The notes beneath the pieces were generated by a model. The model searched no databases, was not told the DNA's origin, and saw only the letters and a list, made by a program, of their open reading frames with translations. A stretch of 64,000 nt of DNA from Linum tenue (taxonomy: Eukaryota; Streptophyta; Magnoliopsida; Malpighiales; Linaceae), in NCBI GenBank assembly GCA_946122785.1, contig CAMGYJ010000002.1, positions 20,310,492 through 20,374,491 of the forward strand. The letters run 5' to 3'. Made by a program: the position numbers and the translations under genes. Shown piece after piece: positions 54,276 through 64,000 of this stretch; positions within the stretch are counted from its first letter, which is position 1, and each line of letters starts with the position of its first letter.

Positions 54276-54888
54276 CAAGTATGCAAATTTGTCAGTTTGT
54301 ACAGACGAACAGAGACTCGCTCACTCGGAGGAGAATCAAAGACGAGATAGGGAGGAAGAAATTTGAGAGGTATTTCTTTGTTTTCTTTCTTCTTTTTATG
54401 TAGACAGCGGGAAGAAATGGGCGATGGAGGATAGAGCGACAGCGGGGCATGCCAGAAATGGGGAGGCGACCGCCCAATTGCATTGGTGATTGGTGGCTGG
54501 CTGCTGCGTGGGGCCGGCCGTCGCTGGTGGGGTGGCGGTGGCGCAGCCCCCGTGACTGTCACTCTGACTCTTTGGGAAAAGCTGGGTTTTAAAGAAACAG
54601 CCTATGGTACTACTATACTATGGTAGGGACATGAAGCAAAGCATTCGCGCCCCCCACCAGTCCACCACCATGAATGAATTCCAAAGAAAACAGAACCCTA
54701 ATTTACTTACCTAACTGCTTATGTGTGTCTCATGTTCTAATGATAAAATTGCAACGTAGCTGTAATAAAGATTATGATGAATCGCAAAACCATATAGTGT
54801 TCAATGTAATGTGTCATGAATACTTGGAAGTTTGAACAAACAATCTCATCGGTTGTCCTAATCATCATCTTTTCCAAATTTCCTTTTA

Positions 54889-55348
54889 GGGTCGTTTGGA
54901 GAACGGGATTTAGAGCATGGATTCATTAAATCCGTAGATATTGTAGAAAGTTATGTTTTTTTTTGTTGCTTTTTGTATTATGGATTTTAATTTTAGAGAT
55001 TTCAAATCTCTAAAATCTACGGATATCAAATCTCACATAATCCGAGAGATTCTATATCTTGATTCGTGAGATTTTTTTTCTCCAACCTTTTCTCTTTCTT
55101 TTATTTATTTATCATATTAAATATATTTATCAACAAAATTTTTAATATTTCTCGAACCATTCTAATTTTTTATTAAGGATAAACATATTATTTAATATAA
55201 AATTTTTAATTTTATTTTCATTGAATGTTAACAATCACAGTTACCAAACAATAAACATTTTAAAATCTATTTTCATCAATCCGAATAATTAGAATCTTTA
55301 GATTGTTGACAATCTATAGATTTAAACTCATATTCTCCAAACGACCCC
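54889..55348. mobile_element. Harbinger/Tourist-like MITE, about 460 bp
   Basis: The ends GGGTCGTTTGGAGAA and TTCTCCAAACGACCCC are inverted repeats; both sides carry TTA (54886-54888, 55349-55351), the Harbinger 3-bp target. The interior is AT-rich with GATTTTAAATCT-type palindromes. Confidence 0.85.
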
Positions 55349-55438
55349 TTAGTGTGAGCCCTATAATAGAAAGAAGCAAAGAGCGTCGTCGATTTTGCGA
55401 CCGAAAGGTAGACATCAAAATTGAACTGGAAAGATTTG

Positions 55439-56461
55439 GGGGTCGTTTGGATGTGGAAATTTGAAAATGTGGGAATTTGGTTGAATTTCAATATTTTACA
55501 AAATCAAGGAATTGACTTGCGGAAATTGAATGAAATACCACGTGTGGATAGGGGTGTCCATTCGGGTTTACCAGAAACCGACCCGATTATAAACATTTTC
55601 GGTTTTTCGGGTTCGGGTTCGTTTCGGGTTCGGTTTTGCTTATCGGTTTTTTGGGTTCCGGCTAAAACCTCCAATGAATAGAACTCAGCCCGTATTTTTA
55701 GGCGTTCGGGTTTCGGTTTTGCTTTAACCGAACCCGAACCTGATAAGGAATTTTCGGGTAACCGAAACCCTCAAGTCCTTATCGGGTTCGGGTTCGGTTT
55801 TAGTGATTTTCGGTTTCAGGTTTTTGGGTTTTTTGGGTTTCAGTTTGGGTAACCGAACTCGACCTGAACTGACACCCCAACGTGTGGATAGGATTTATTT
55901 TTGTGGAAATTGTTGGCGTGGATTTTGGTGATAATACAAAAATGCCCTCTTCTGTTTATATGCATACCCTTCCTAAAGGTTGTTGTTGTGTTCTAACTAA
56001 CTACTAATTGCCTTTGTTACATCGGCTTCTTCCTCTTAGTCGGCGTTCCAATTAAGAAGAAGGAGAATTGATGGCGGATGAGATAATTAAGCGAATCCAA
56101 AAGTAAGAAATCGACGACGGATGAGAGGAGATATACGAAGGTGAGGGAAGATGAAGAAGAGGCGCCACTGTTGAATGAAGAAGAATGGGTTGTTTTGTAA
56201 GAAATAGGTTGGAGTAACGAAGAAAGGAGAGGAAGGACAAAGGGGTACATTTGAAAAAGAAAAAAAAAAGTGGTAATGTCAAATTACTAGGATGAGGTGT
56301 AGTATTCTCAATTACCATGAATGTGGTAATTAAAATGAATTTCCATGATTCAATTTTCATACACTTTTTCCTCTTCCAAACGTGGGTTTTCAATCCAATT
56401 ACCACACAATGCATTAATTGGGTCCAAATACTGCATAACATTTCCACATCCAAACGACCCC
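55439..56461. mobile_element. larger MITE with GGGGTCGTTTGGATG termini
   Basis: The inverted ends GGGGTCGTTTGGATGTGGAA and its complement at 56440-56461 are nearly perfect. The flanking trinucleotides (TTG, TAA) do not match cleanly. The element contains a younger hAT MITE (55549-55880) and about 600 bp of non-coding interior. Confidence 0.75.
55549..55880. mobile_element. hAT MITE nested in the GGGGTCG MITE
   Basis: The ends are TAGGGGTGTCC...GACACCCCAA, with a perfect 8-bp duplication CGTGTGGA (55541-55548, 55881-55888). The interior is rich in TTCGGGTTCGGTTT/AACCGAAC repeats. Confidence 0.9.
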
Positions 56462-57316
56462 TAAATGACTTATGCTAAGTAGCAAAGAGTCAGTGCCCCA
56501 ATTTAATTCATCAATAGCTTCCCTCATGTTGTTCGCACTCATCACTCTTCTCTTTCATCTCTTCGCTTTCTTCTCTCGATCTCAATATGGACAAGTCAAA
56601 CTCAAATCAATGAAAAAATATAAAAAAGAACACATGCATATGTGGGAAATATCTACAAGAATACACAATTTAAAAAGAAAATAGGGAAACCGTTGATCTG
56701 GTTACCAACCAATTATTTTGATTATTTTATCTAACCTTCTGAATCACTTGATAAACGACTAGTTTGTTAACCAACAAAATAACCCATAACCAATTTATAC
56801 AATTGTAATTAATTGACTAATATAAATGTTGTGGTTAACAATAAACAAAAATTGTTTAACAATTAACCTATAGCCTAACAAGGTTATAACTGATTAACAA
56901 CTATAAGGGATCGTTTGCTTCGTAGATTTGAAAAATAAAGATTTTGGTATAACTTGGGTTTTGATAAACCATGAATATATGAGGGTTTTTGGTTCATTAT
57001 GGATTTGAAAAAGACCATTGTTTGCTTCATGGATTTCATTATGGATTTTGTTAATTAAATTTGTATGTATGAAGTGAACTTTACCTTTATTGCCCTCAAT
57101 GATATAAGAAGAGGAAGAAATATGAGGGATAGGTTGGTAAAAAATTATGGACTTTAAAGTTCTTATCAATTCTCACCTAAAAAGGTGGGATTTTCAAGTC
57201 TATGGGCCCACAGATTTGGTACTTCTAAATACATGAAGCAAACAAAGAATTTTGGACAAAGTCCATCATGAACTCAAATCTATCACCAAATCCATCAAGC
57301 AATCAAGCCATATTAG
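56462..57316. other. AT-rich intergenic DNA
   Basis: No gene is recognised. GGGATCGTTTGCTTCGTAG near 56908 and CATGAAGCAAACAAAG near 57235 may be the ends of another decayed MITE, but no target duplication supports it. Confidence 0.35.
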
Positions 57317-58638
57317 TAGGAATGACAATGAGGCGGGTTTGCTTTCAAATTTTCAAACCCATACCCGCCCCATACCCATGTGGGGAAGGTTTTGCAAACT
57401 CATTCCTTACCCGTGGGTTTCGGGTGCCTATGGGTAATACCCGCCCCGTAAATCCAACATTATAATATAAAAAAATTTACATGTAAGTTTTCATAACATT
57501 AAACACACCTACTATATCATGAAGTTGATAAAGAGATTATCATTCTTAATACGCTTCAAAGCATCTTATCCTAAAATATAAATTAATCCTTAAGATAGAG
57601 TATGATGTAATCCAAATCATTATTCTCTAGCTCTTATACATCAACTAAGTAATGAGTAACTAACATAATATTGTTAACACAAGTAAAAAAGTGAAATAGT
57701 GAAGCAGTGGCGCAGCCAGAATTTTGTTTTAGGGGGTGCCGATTTAAAAAAAAATTGTTAAGTTCACTTCCCTAAATCTGAAGCTAAGTTTAAAATGGTT
57801 TACCGGGAGAGATTGTTGTAACCGTATTGGTGTAGTCGAGTTAGAGTTAAATGTAGGTGCATTTGAGGAATTAACTTCATGCCCTTGAACATTTGGAGCT
57901 GTTTTGACAATTTTTTATCAAGATTTCTCCGTTGTAAAAACTACATATTTAAAAAAACGGAGTAATCAAATAATTAATTGAAAAAACTCAATTAGATTCG
58001 GGACAATAACAATAAGAACCCACAATGACAATCTCTACCTACGGGTTGGGGCGGTGATAATGGAAAATTGGTCAATTAGGGTGGGGTGATCATGCTACCT
58101 ATAGGCTACCTTTTGTAGTGGAAGAAGCCTGGAAGAGAATTTGATTACTAGATTGGTTTGTTATCGTTTCGATACTTTTTGGATAAAAGTATTTGTTTTA
58201 ATATTTTTTTGTCCCAACTACTAAATGTCCAAAACCACAAGTACGTGTGTAATTTTAATGAGCTCTCTCCAACATATATTTATTTTGCCTTTGTTGATCC
58301 CAAAGCAATGGTGTGCATTGGCACCCCCTCCTCCGGTACTAGCTACGCCCCTGGAGTGAAGAGAGAGTTGAGAAAAGAGAATTATGTTTTGATTTGGGCG
58401 GTCACTCAATTGCATTTCTAGTTACCCTCACTATCATTGATAGATTACAATTTGAACCATGTATTTTTTTTATATGTGAAGAAATACTCTTGGTGGGGCG
58501 GGTATGAGTATGGGTATGAGGAATATTTTGCGGATTTTACCCATACTCGCCTCATACCCAGTCATTGCAGGGATTCCCCACCTTGGCTGCGTCAGGAGTG
58601 GTCGGATACCCGCGGCCATGTGTTTAATTGCCATCCTA
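57317..58638. mobile_element. hAT-like element with GGCGGGTATGGG repeats
   Basis: The ends TAGGAATGACAAT and (reverse complement of the right end) TAGGATGGCAATT are imperfect inverted repeats. The flanks are 8-mers with one mismatch (CATATTAG 57309-57316, CGTATTAG 58639-58646). Subterminal regions share CATACCCGCCCC/GGGGCGGGTATG words. It has no transposase and is interrupted by a second hAT MITE. Confidence 0.75.
57705..58353. mobile_element. nested hAT MITE (CAGTGGCG termini)
   Basis: The left end CAGTGGCGCAGCCAGAATTT and right end GTACTAGCTACGCCCCTG match the common plant CAGTGGCGGAGCCAG family. The flanks TAGTGAAG (57697-57704) and GAGTGAAG (58354-58361) agree at 7 of 8 positions. It lies wholly inside the element at 57317-58638. 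Confidence 0.8.
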
Positions 58639-58824
58639 CGTATTAGTGAATGAACCGAGGAATAGAAGGGCCCAATCACACCCAAGCTACCCGTCGGTTT
58701 TCTAGAAAGCCCGGTCCAGAACCTCGTGCTTTTATGGGCTATTTCATTGCCAACACACAGGCCTAATTAGTTCTTTCTATGGATATGAGATTTATTAGGC
58801 CTAAAGAAAAGAGAAGGTCGGGGA

Positions 58825-59259
58825 GGGATCGGTTAGCATGCTAACCCTTCTAAGGGGTTGGAAAAATGACACCCCTATTAATTATATTTATTTTTTGTAT
58901 TAAATTCGTGTTGTATTTAATAATCTTTGGAAATTTAAAACTCATCTTAATTACATTCCTTTTTTTTAACTACCATTGTACTGATACAACTACCATTGCA
59001 CCTGTATACTGAACTCATATTAATTACGTTCCTTTTTTGGAACTACCATTGCACTGATACATCTACCATTGCATCTGTACATTAATACCATTGCACTGAT
59101 ACAACTACCAGTGCACTGAAAAAAGGAAAGTAATTAATATGTGTTTTTAATTCATACAGATTATTAAATGCAACACAAATTAATTACCTTAAAAACCTAT
59201 AATTAATAGGGAGTGTCATTTTTCCAACCCTTTTATGGGTAGTCATGCTATCTCATCCC
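58825..59259. mobile_element. Mutator-type MITE with internal minisatellite
   Basis: The ends are GGGATCGGTTAGCATG and (reverse complement) GGGATGAGATAGCATG, continuing as inverted repeats for about 55 bp (GGTTGGAAAAATGACAC, CCTATTAATTA). They are flanked by the perfect 9-bp repeat GGTCGGGGA (58816-58824, 59260-59268). The centre (58968-59120) is an array of CTACCATTGCACTGATACAA-like units. Confidence 0.85.
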
Positions 59260-59268
59260 GGTCGGGGA

Positions 59269-59934
59269 AGCAAGGCTATCCTATTTTTATTGGATTGGGC
59301 TCATTAAATGCCATATAGAGAAGCACAGGCCCGAATCCACGCTAGAACTACAACCTTTTTAGTTGTTACCTTCTGGCGGGTCCGCTACTAAGGCACGCCG
59401 GCGCCTCACGAGTTGGCCATAACGGCTACTTGTTTTAAACGTCATCAATTGACGAATATGACCCTCTTATTCTCAGAAATGAGATCGAAAGTTGGGTCCA
59501 TACGGTTTCCAGCTAAACCATTTTTTTTAATGAGGCTCCAGCCTCCAAGGAATATAAGGGAAAGTCAGAGAAATTTTCATCGTAGAGTTTGTTAATTTGT
59601 TAACTTACTAAGGTTACCTTGTGAGTTGTGGGTGAGCTATTAACATGATGTTAAATATGAAGAGAACATTGTGTTCGACTAAATATCTTTCGCTGTATAT
59701 AATTTTGTAGATTTTGCGGCAAACGAAATTCTTCATTCTAATAAATTTTTATTATCTAAGACAAAATTCAGATTTATCACAAGGAGTAGTTAATGTTTAA
59801 CAACAATACTATGATCATATAAATAAATAAATAAATAAATAAAATGTATTTAACACAATTCATTTCCAATTATTTTAAAGAAAACAGATAAAGTTGGATT
59901 TTTATTCAAAGTAGAAAACAAAGAAATTATTGAT
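59269..59934. other. AT-rich spacer with a tetranucleotide microsatellite
   Basis: No gene is recognised. A (AAAT)n microsatellite lies at about 59819-59843. The right part may belong to the LTR that follows, because its inner end could not be fixed. Confidence 0.45.
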
Positions 59935-60520
59935 GAACTTGTAATCTGTTTATGCCCAGCAACTATGCGCCCAGCCTCTTCGCACGCGGTCCCCTCGGAA
60001 CTTTTCTTCCTGCACGCAAAGGAACCACCTCGAGCCCGGAACAGGGCTCGTTAGCACTCCGACGCCCAAGTTAGTATCCGCTTTCTAGAGAGAGAAGTGA
60101 ATAGTGATTCTAGAGAGAAGTTCTAACCTGAGTAAATGAGGTTCACCAACCCCACTATTTATACTCGGGGCTCGACCGACCAACATCCTTCTCCCCCGCC
60201 CTTTGCCAGGCCCGCATTTAATGCGTCGTACGGTCAGGTGCTATGCGCCTCGACCATCTGACTCCCTGCCCAGAAGATCGAGGCGCATGATGTCAGCTGG
60301 TCCCCAAACCCGTACCTTTGGATCCCCTGCGACTCTTTGTCGTATACGCCCCATGTCAGAGCCATGGCCCCACCCGCCTGGAAAGGCCCCCTCCAGTACA
60401 TGGGCCAACTCCCTCTATGTCCTTGGGCCCGCCGAGCCGGGTCCTACTTTGTGGCCTGCCAGCCTCTTTCCTTGGGCCATGCGAGCCCAGCCTACTTGGG
60501 CCATGTATGCATCCCCAACA
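59935..60520 (-). repeat. Ty3/gypsy 3' LTR (minus strand)
   Basis: Read on the minus strand the LTR starts TGTTGGGGATGC at 60520, directly after a G-rich polypurine tract. It has a TATA box (TATAAATA, plus-strand 60156-60163) and the R/U5 words TTGGGCGTCGGAGTGC and GAGGTGGTTCCTTTGCGTGC, typical of plant gypsy LTRs. The inner end is placed near 59935 but could lie up to about 130 bp further left. The 5' LTR is outside the window. Confidence 0.7.
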
Positions 60521-60536
60521 ATTGCCCCCCCCCCAG
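60521..60536 (-). promoter_or_regulatory. polypurine tract of the gypsy element
   Basis: On the minus strand CTGGGGGGGGGGCAAT abuts the LTR start. It is the primer site for plus-strand DNA synthesis and fixes the element's orientation: the internal region extends to the right, past the window end. Confidence 0.75.
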
Positions 60537-60582
60537 TTAGGCGCCTAGGGCCTCTTCTTGGGCGCCTGACTGGATCCTCATG

Positions 60583-60636
60583 CCCTGCGCGTACGGGCTA
60601 ACACCCTCTCCCTGCGCGTACGGGCTAACACCCTCT
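60583..60636 (+). repeat. 27-bp direct tandem duplication
   Basis: CCCTGCGCGTACGGGCTAAC plus ACCCTCT occurs twice in immediate succession just upstream of the antisense gene's TATA box. Confidence 0.9.
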
Positions 60637-60655
60637 CTCTTCGCTTCCTCCCCCA

Positions 60656-60664
60656 CTATATATT
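60656..60664 (+). promoter_or_regulatory. TATA box of the antisense retroelement gene
   Basis: CTATATATT is followed by a C/T-rich leader and the ATG at 60805. Its position suits a plus-strand promoter located just inside the element's 3' LTR. Confidence 0.55.
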
Positions 60665-60804
60665 CTCCTCTCCTCCCTTACCCGTCACTCTCACCTCTCT
60701 ACACAACGCTCTGACCTCTCTCTTCTTTCTCTCACTAGAAACGGCCACTTGCCTCCGTCGCGCCCTCTCTTGCCGTTCCTTAGTCCCAACTGCATACGCC
60801 TCCG

Positions 60805-63462
60805 ATGGCTTCCTCTCAGCAACCCGCTTCCTCGCACTCGGCGCCTTCCTCTGGCGCCCCCGCTCCCGCGCGCTCGGGCGCCCCTACTCCTTCAGGCGCA
60901 GCGCCTCACGGTATGACTTTTTCCCCCTCACTCGCCTTTTTTTTTTGCGTCGGGTTAGGGTTAGGCGCCTTTACCTTCCCCACTCGCTTCCCTTTTGATC
61001 CGTCTCTGAATGTTGTGCGCCCTACTCTTGCTACCCCACTTTTTATGCGCCTCGCGCAACCTATTCCACCTTCGTATTCTTTTCCTGACCTGTCTTTGCC
61101 CCTTGCCCCAGGCCCTGACGCATCGCAAAGTTATGCGTTTCGTTCGTGGGAATCAACTTGGGTCTCGGGGCAAGCGCCTGGCAACGTGGCTGGTTTGCCC
61201 CGAAACACCCTTCCAAGTTAGTGCGCGTGCGCCTGGAAAAGCTGCTGGTGGCCGCTTAGATGCCTGCGCCCTGGCAATATGTCCATGCGCCTCGCGAGGC
61301 CAGGATAGGTGTTTGTGGCGAAGGTGGTTGGGTAGGAATATATCAAGAGTTCCTGAGGTTCGGTCTGCGCTTTCCCCTCGACCCAGTTCTCGAAGGGGTC
61401 ATCGATTCGTGCCAATGTTCCCTGGGGCGCCTCTCTCCAGCCGTTGTACTATACTCTATTCTCTTCCGCCACAAGTGCCAACAGCTGGGCATTGCGCCCA
61501 CATTCAAACTTTTTAACCATTTCTTTAGAATGTCGAGGAGCACCAACTGCCTCATCCTTCACAAGCGTAAGAAGTTAGGGTACAGCTTCATCAAGGGTTG
61601 CCAAAAGATGGGGCGCACATGGTTCGATTCGTATTTCTTCGCCTGCCCTCGTTAAACGCCTTTCTTTGCGAGCGGGCGCCCCGCCGTGACGGGGTGGTCC
61701 CTGGGGAACCCTTTTTATTTCAATAAGCCCGCGCCGCTAAGTAAGTCAGAGTTGGCCAGTGCTAGGCGCCTCTCTGAGGAGCCCTTCGATCTTAACGATG
61801 ACGACGCCTATGTGCAACTCTTAGCCGACTTCTACCAAGATGGTATCCAAGCGCGTGCGCTCTACTTTTTCGTTGGTGTGCGTCTTACTTTTTGAACGGC
61901 GGGCGCCTCTTGCTTATTTGCTAACCAACGCCTTTTCTTCTTTCTCTTGCAGGTACCGACTTTACCTCAGTGACCTCCATCATCCGATCCAGGCTGGGGA
62001 TTGGTCGAGGCGCGTCACCTGCTTCCCCGGCGTCCAGTTCTCCATGGCCATCCGCCTCCGAGCCCCAGAGATGGGGCGGTCGGGGTCTCCCCGCAACGGA
62101 GCTCAGGCGCTGGCCAGGGTAGCCCTCCTTCCAACCCAACTGTGCTAGAGCGCTCGCGATCTCCTGCGACTCCTGCCTCCCAGCCCACGCCCCGAGAGAC
62201 AGGGGAGGGAGACACACCTCCGTCTCCGCCGCCCGCCTCGCGGAAGAGGACCGGGGTCGACCGAGGCCGCCTGCCAAACGGGCGAAGGCGCCTCGGGCAG
62301 ATGCATCGGGGCTGCCCCTGAGCTTTGTGGCGCCCACTATTGGGCCACACACTGGTGAGGAAATCCCCCCGTACCTCCAACCTCCAAAGCGCCCTCTCAC
62401 AAAGGTTGTCGTAGGCGTGCTGGTGAAGGCAACCAAAGAATTAGGCGCCTCTGTTCAGTGGGCACGTGCCCAATACGACGTAGTCGAGCACCCGGAGGGC
62501 CTGGTGTCCGACAAACCATGGCGTAACATGGCCAACCTCACCGCGCAAGTAAGTTCCAGTCCACGCCTTTCAACTCCTGTTCTGGCTTCACAAGTTTCCG
62601 TTTTTCTTTTTTCTAACTTTTTCGGATGCGCCTCGCCTGATTTGCCTCCCAGATGATGCTCCTGTGCGAGGCCACCACCCGTGAGGTGGAGAGGATCAAG
62701 CGCCATGGCGCGGAGGCTGTCGTTGCTGCTGCGCCCCTTCAGTCCGACCTGGACGCTGCGGACAAGCAGCGGGTGGAGCTGACCTCGGCGTGTGAGGAGG
62801 CTCGCAAGAAAGCTTCTGACTGTGTTGCGCAGCTAAAGGAACAGCTGGAGGCGGAGCGCGTGAAAGTGCGCCATGAGGAGCAAGCCAGGCATGCGGAGGT
62901 AGTGAAGGCGCTCCGTGAGAGGGAGGGCGCTTTGACTCGGGAGCGCGACGCCCTAATTGAGGAGAGGAATTCCCTCCGCGAGTCTGTGACCTACTTGGAG
63001 GAGGCCAGCAAGAAGCTGAGGAAGACGAGCAGGCGCTACCATCGGGATCTGAAGAAGGCCAGGCGCAACTTAGCTGACTACAAGAACACCATCGCGGGGA
63101 AGAACTTGCAGGCGGATACCGTCATCAGCACTGTGGAGATAGCCCAGCAAAAGTTGCTTGTCGACCATCCAGATTGGACCTTCGACGCCCTGGACCTGAT
63201 GGGTCACATCATCACCGTGATGGAACGGGCAACTCCGGAGGCTGAGGGTGGGGAAGCGCAGGGCGCTCAAGGAGGAGAGGAAGAAGGGCAGGTCGTGCAA
63301 GACGGGGAGGAAGAAGGGCAGGACGTGCAAGGCGCTGAGAACCCGGAGGAGTTGGATGCTGACGAGAGGGTCGATCTCAGCGGAAGCGACACGTCCGATG
63401 CTGGTGATGAAGGCGCGAGCGACGGGGAAGGCAGCGGGGAGGAGATCGACGTCGAGGGGTGA
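60805..63462 (+). pseudogene. antisense ORF of the gypsy element (Transposase_28-like domain and coiled coil)
   Basis: This multi-exon gene runs opposite to the LTR. Exon 1 (60805-60910) encodes a Ser/Ala/Pro-rich start. A central block (about 61122-61880) resembles the plant 'putative gypsy-type transposon' domain (IYQEFLRFGLRFPLDPVLEG, LFRHKCQQLGIAPTFKLFNH). A Pro/Arg-rich exon (about 61953-62548) follows. The last exon (62653-63462) is joined in phase 0 and encodes a long coiled coil (LKEQLEAERVKVRHEEQARH) and an acidic Glu/Asp/Gly tail. The central frame has in-frame stops at 61257-61259 and 61653-61655, and exon 1 does not join it in phase with the only clear acceptor (61111), so this copy is probably broken. 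Function in the element is unknown. Confidence 0.6.
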
Positions 63463-64000
63463 TGGGGAAATGTTTCCTTCTTTTCTTGTAATTTTCCAAT
63501 GGTTTTTCCGTGTAACCCTTAACTCTATTGGGATGCTTAAACTGTGTTGGGACATGCTTTTCTTAACTTTTATTGGTGGCTGTTTGAGCTGGTGTTTCTT
63601 TTACTTGTACAATTGTGGCGCCTTTCGTTGGGGCGCGAGAATTACCAGGGCGCTTTACGGGGTATGTAAACACTGACCCTCGGCCATTTCCTTAGCCTGC
63701 TCAGGGGCGCGAAACTATGGGAGCTTTGCTTAAGGGCACAAAAATCTGGGCGCTTTGCTTAAGGGCGCAAAAGTTTGGGCGCTTTACTTTACAGGGGGTT
63801 GGGTTTTTCATCACAAGATATCAATTTTTCCGTTATATCACTTTAGGAGGGCGCAAACTGTCCAGGGCGCTTTAGGGAGTAAGAACACGCACGTGCGACT
63901 AACCATACTCTCTTTAGATTACTCAAAGGGGCGCAAAATATTGGGCGCTTTACAATAACGTAGAAGGCAGTTCGTAAAATAAAAAGACAACTCTCAGGCG
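63463..64000. repeat. degenerate GGGCGCAAAA / GGGCGCTTT repeats
   Basis: Beyond the antisense gene's stop the DNA contains repeated blocks of the form GGGCGCAAAA...GGGCGCTTTGCTTAA (about 63640-63950), with spacing of 30-70 bp and both orientations of the A/T part. It looks like the non-coding spacer next to pol in a Tat-type element. Confidence 0.55.

Larger units (their letters stand above)
60521..64000 (-). mobile_element. internal 3' region of a Tat/Retand-like Ty3/gypsy element
   Basis: Between the polypurine tract and the window end there is no minus-strand gag or pol. Instead there is a GC-rich plus-strand gene and a repeat-rich spacer. Tat-lineage elements (Retand, Ogre relatives) are known to carry an extra ORF in antisense between pol and the 3' LTR. 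The pol genes should lie beyond 64000 on the minus strand. Confidence 0.6.

Noticed and set aside
53999..54562. 187-residue open frame on the minus strand
   Set aside because: It overlaps the proposed promoter and GA/CT-rich 5' leader of the C2-domain gene, and the protein is low-complexity with no recognisable domain.
56905..57250. Candidate MITE with GATCGTTTGCTTC ends
   Set aside because: The inverted similarity is short and no target duplication was found.
61921..62436. 171- and 121-residue minus-strand frames in the gypsy internal region
   Set aside because: GC-rich shadows of the plus-strand Pro/Arg-rich exon; no gag or pol similarity.

Overview
This window is nuclear DNA of a flowering plant, most likely a eudicot. 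Evidence: spliced genes with GT-AG introns, plant-specific families (FRIGIDA-like, TORNADO1, LRR receptor pseudokinase), L1-type LINEs, Ty1/copia and Ty3/gypsy LTR elements, hAT/Mutator/Harbinger MITEs and an endogenous caulimovirid. Species is not determined. Everything rests on reading the sequence; no database search was run.

Only four ordinary host genes are well supported: a FRIGIDA-like gene (5542-8556, minus, three exons, 586 aa), an LRR receptor-like pseudokinase (13352-15550, plus, two exons, 590 aa), TORNADO1 (46389-50783, plus, three exons, about 1393 aa, one probable GC-AG intron) and a C2-domain protein (51577-52863, minus, 428 aa, 5'UTR intron). The last two are convergent. From memory they match the adjacent Arabidopsis pair At5g55540/At5g55530, so this is probably an old conserved gene pair.

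The rest is a layered transposon landscape. 1-1250: 3' end of a Ty1/copia element. 1974-2738: hAT MITE with a perfect 8-bp target duplication. 8816-12623: hAT remnant, two 5'-truncated LINEs and a MITE. 17960-34740: the remains of a Mutator-like region carrying a Ulp1 (C48) protease gene on the plus strand and a FAR1/MULE/SWIM transposase on the minus strand. It is interrupted by a hairpin MITE, itself split by a 9.5-kb endogenous pararetrovirus (Florendovirus-like), and by a 1.1-kb near-palindromic foldback with 9-bp target duplications. 35131-36923: minus-strand LINE with an 18-bp target duplication. 37746-39598 and 42253-44373: two Pack-MULE-like elements with 9-10 bp duplications; the first carries a 91-aa spliced ORF. 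44997-45634: a tandem pair of MITEs. 54889-59259: nested Harbinger-, hAT- and Mutator-type MITEs. 59935-64000: minus-strand Ty3/gypsy 3' LTR, polypurine tract and internal region bearing a plus-strand (antisense) multi-exon gene, as known for Tat/Retand elements.

The most unusual items are the virus-in-MITE structure with a head-to-head viral junction at the primer-binding site, the foldback with a 21-bp tandem array in one arm, the spliced ORF inside a Pack-MULE, the antisense retroelement gene with its own promoter, and two host splice-site oddities (competing GC/GT donors in TORNADO1; a triplicated acceptor region in the receptor kinase intron).
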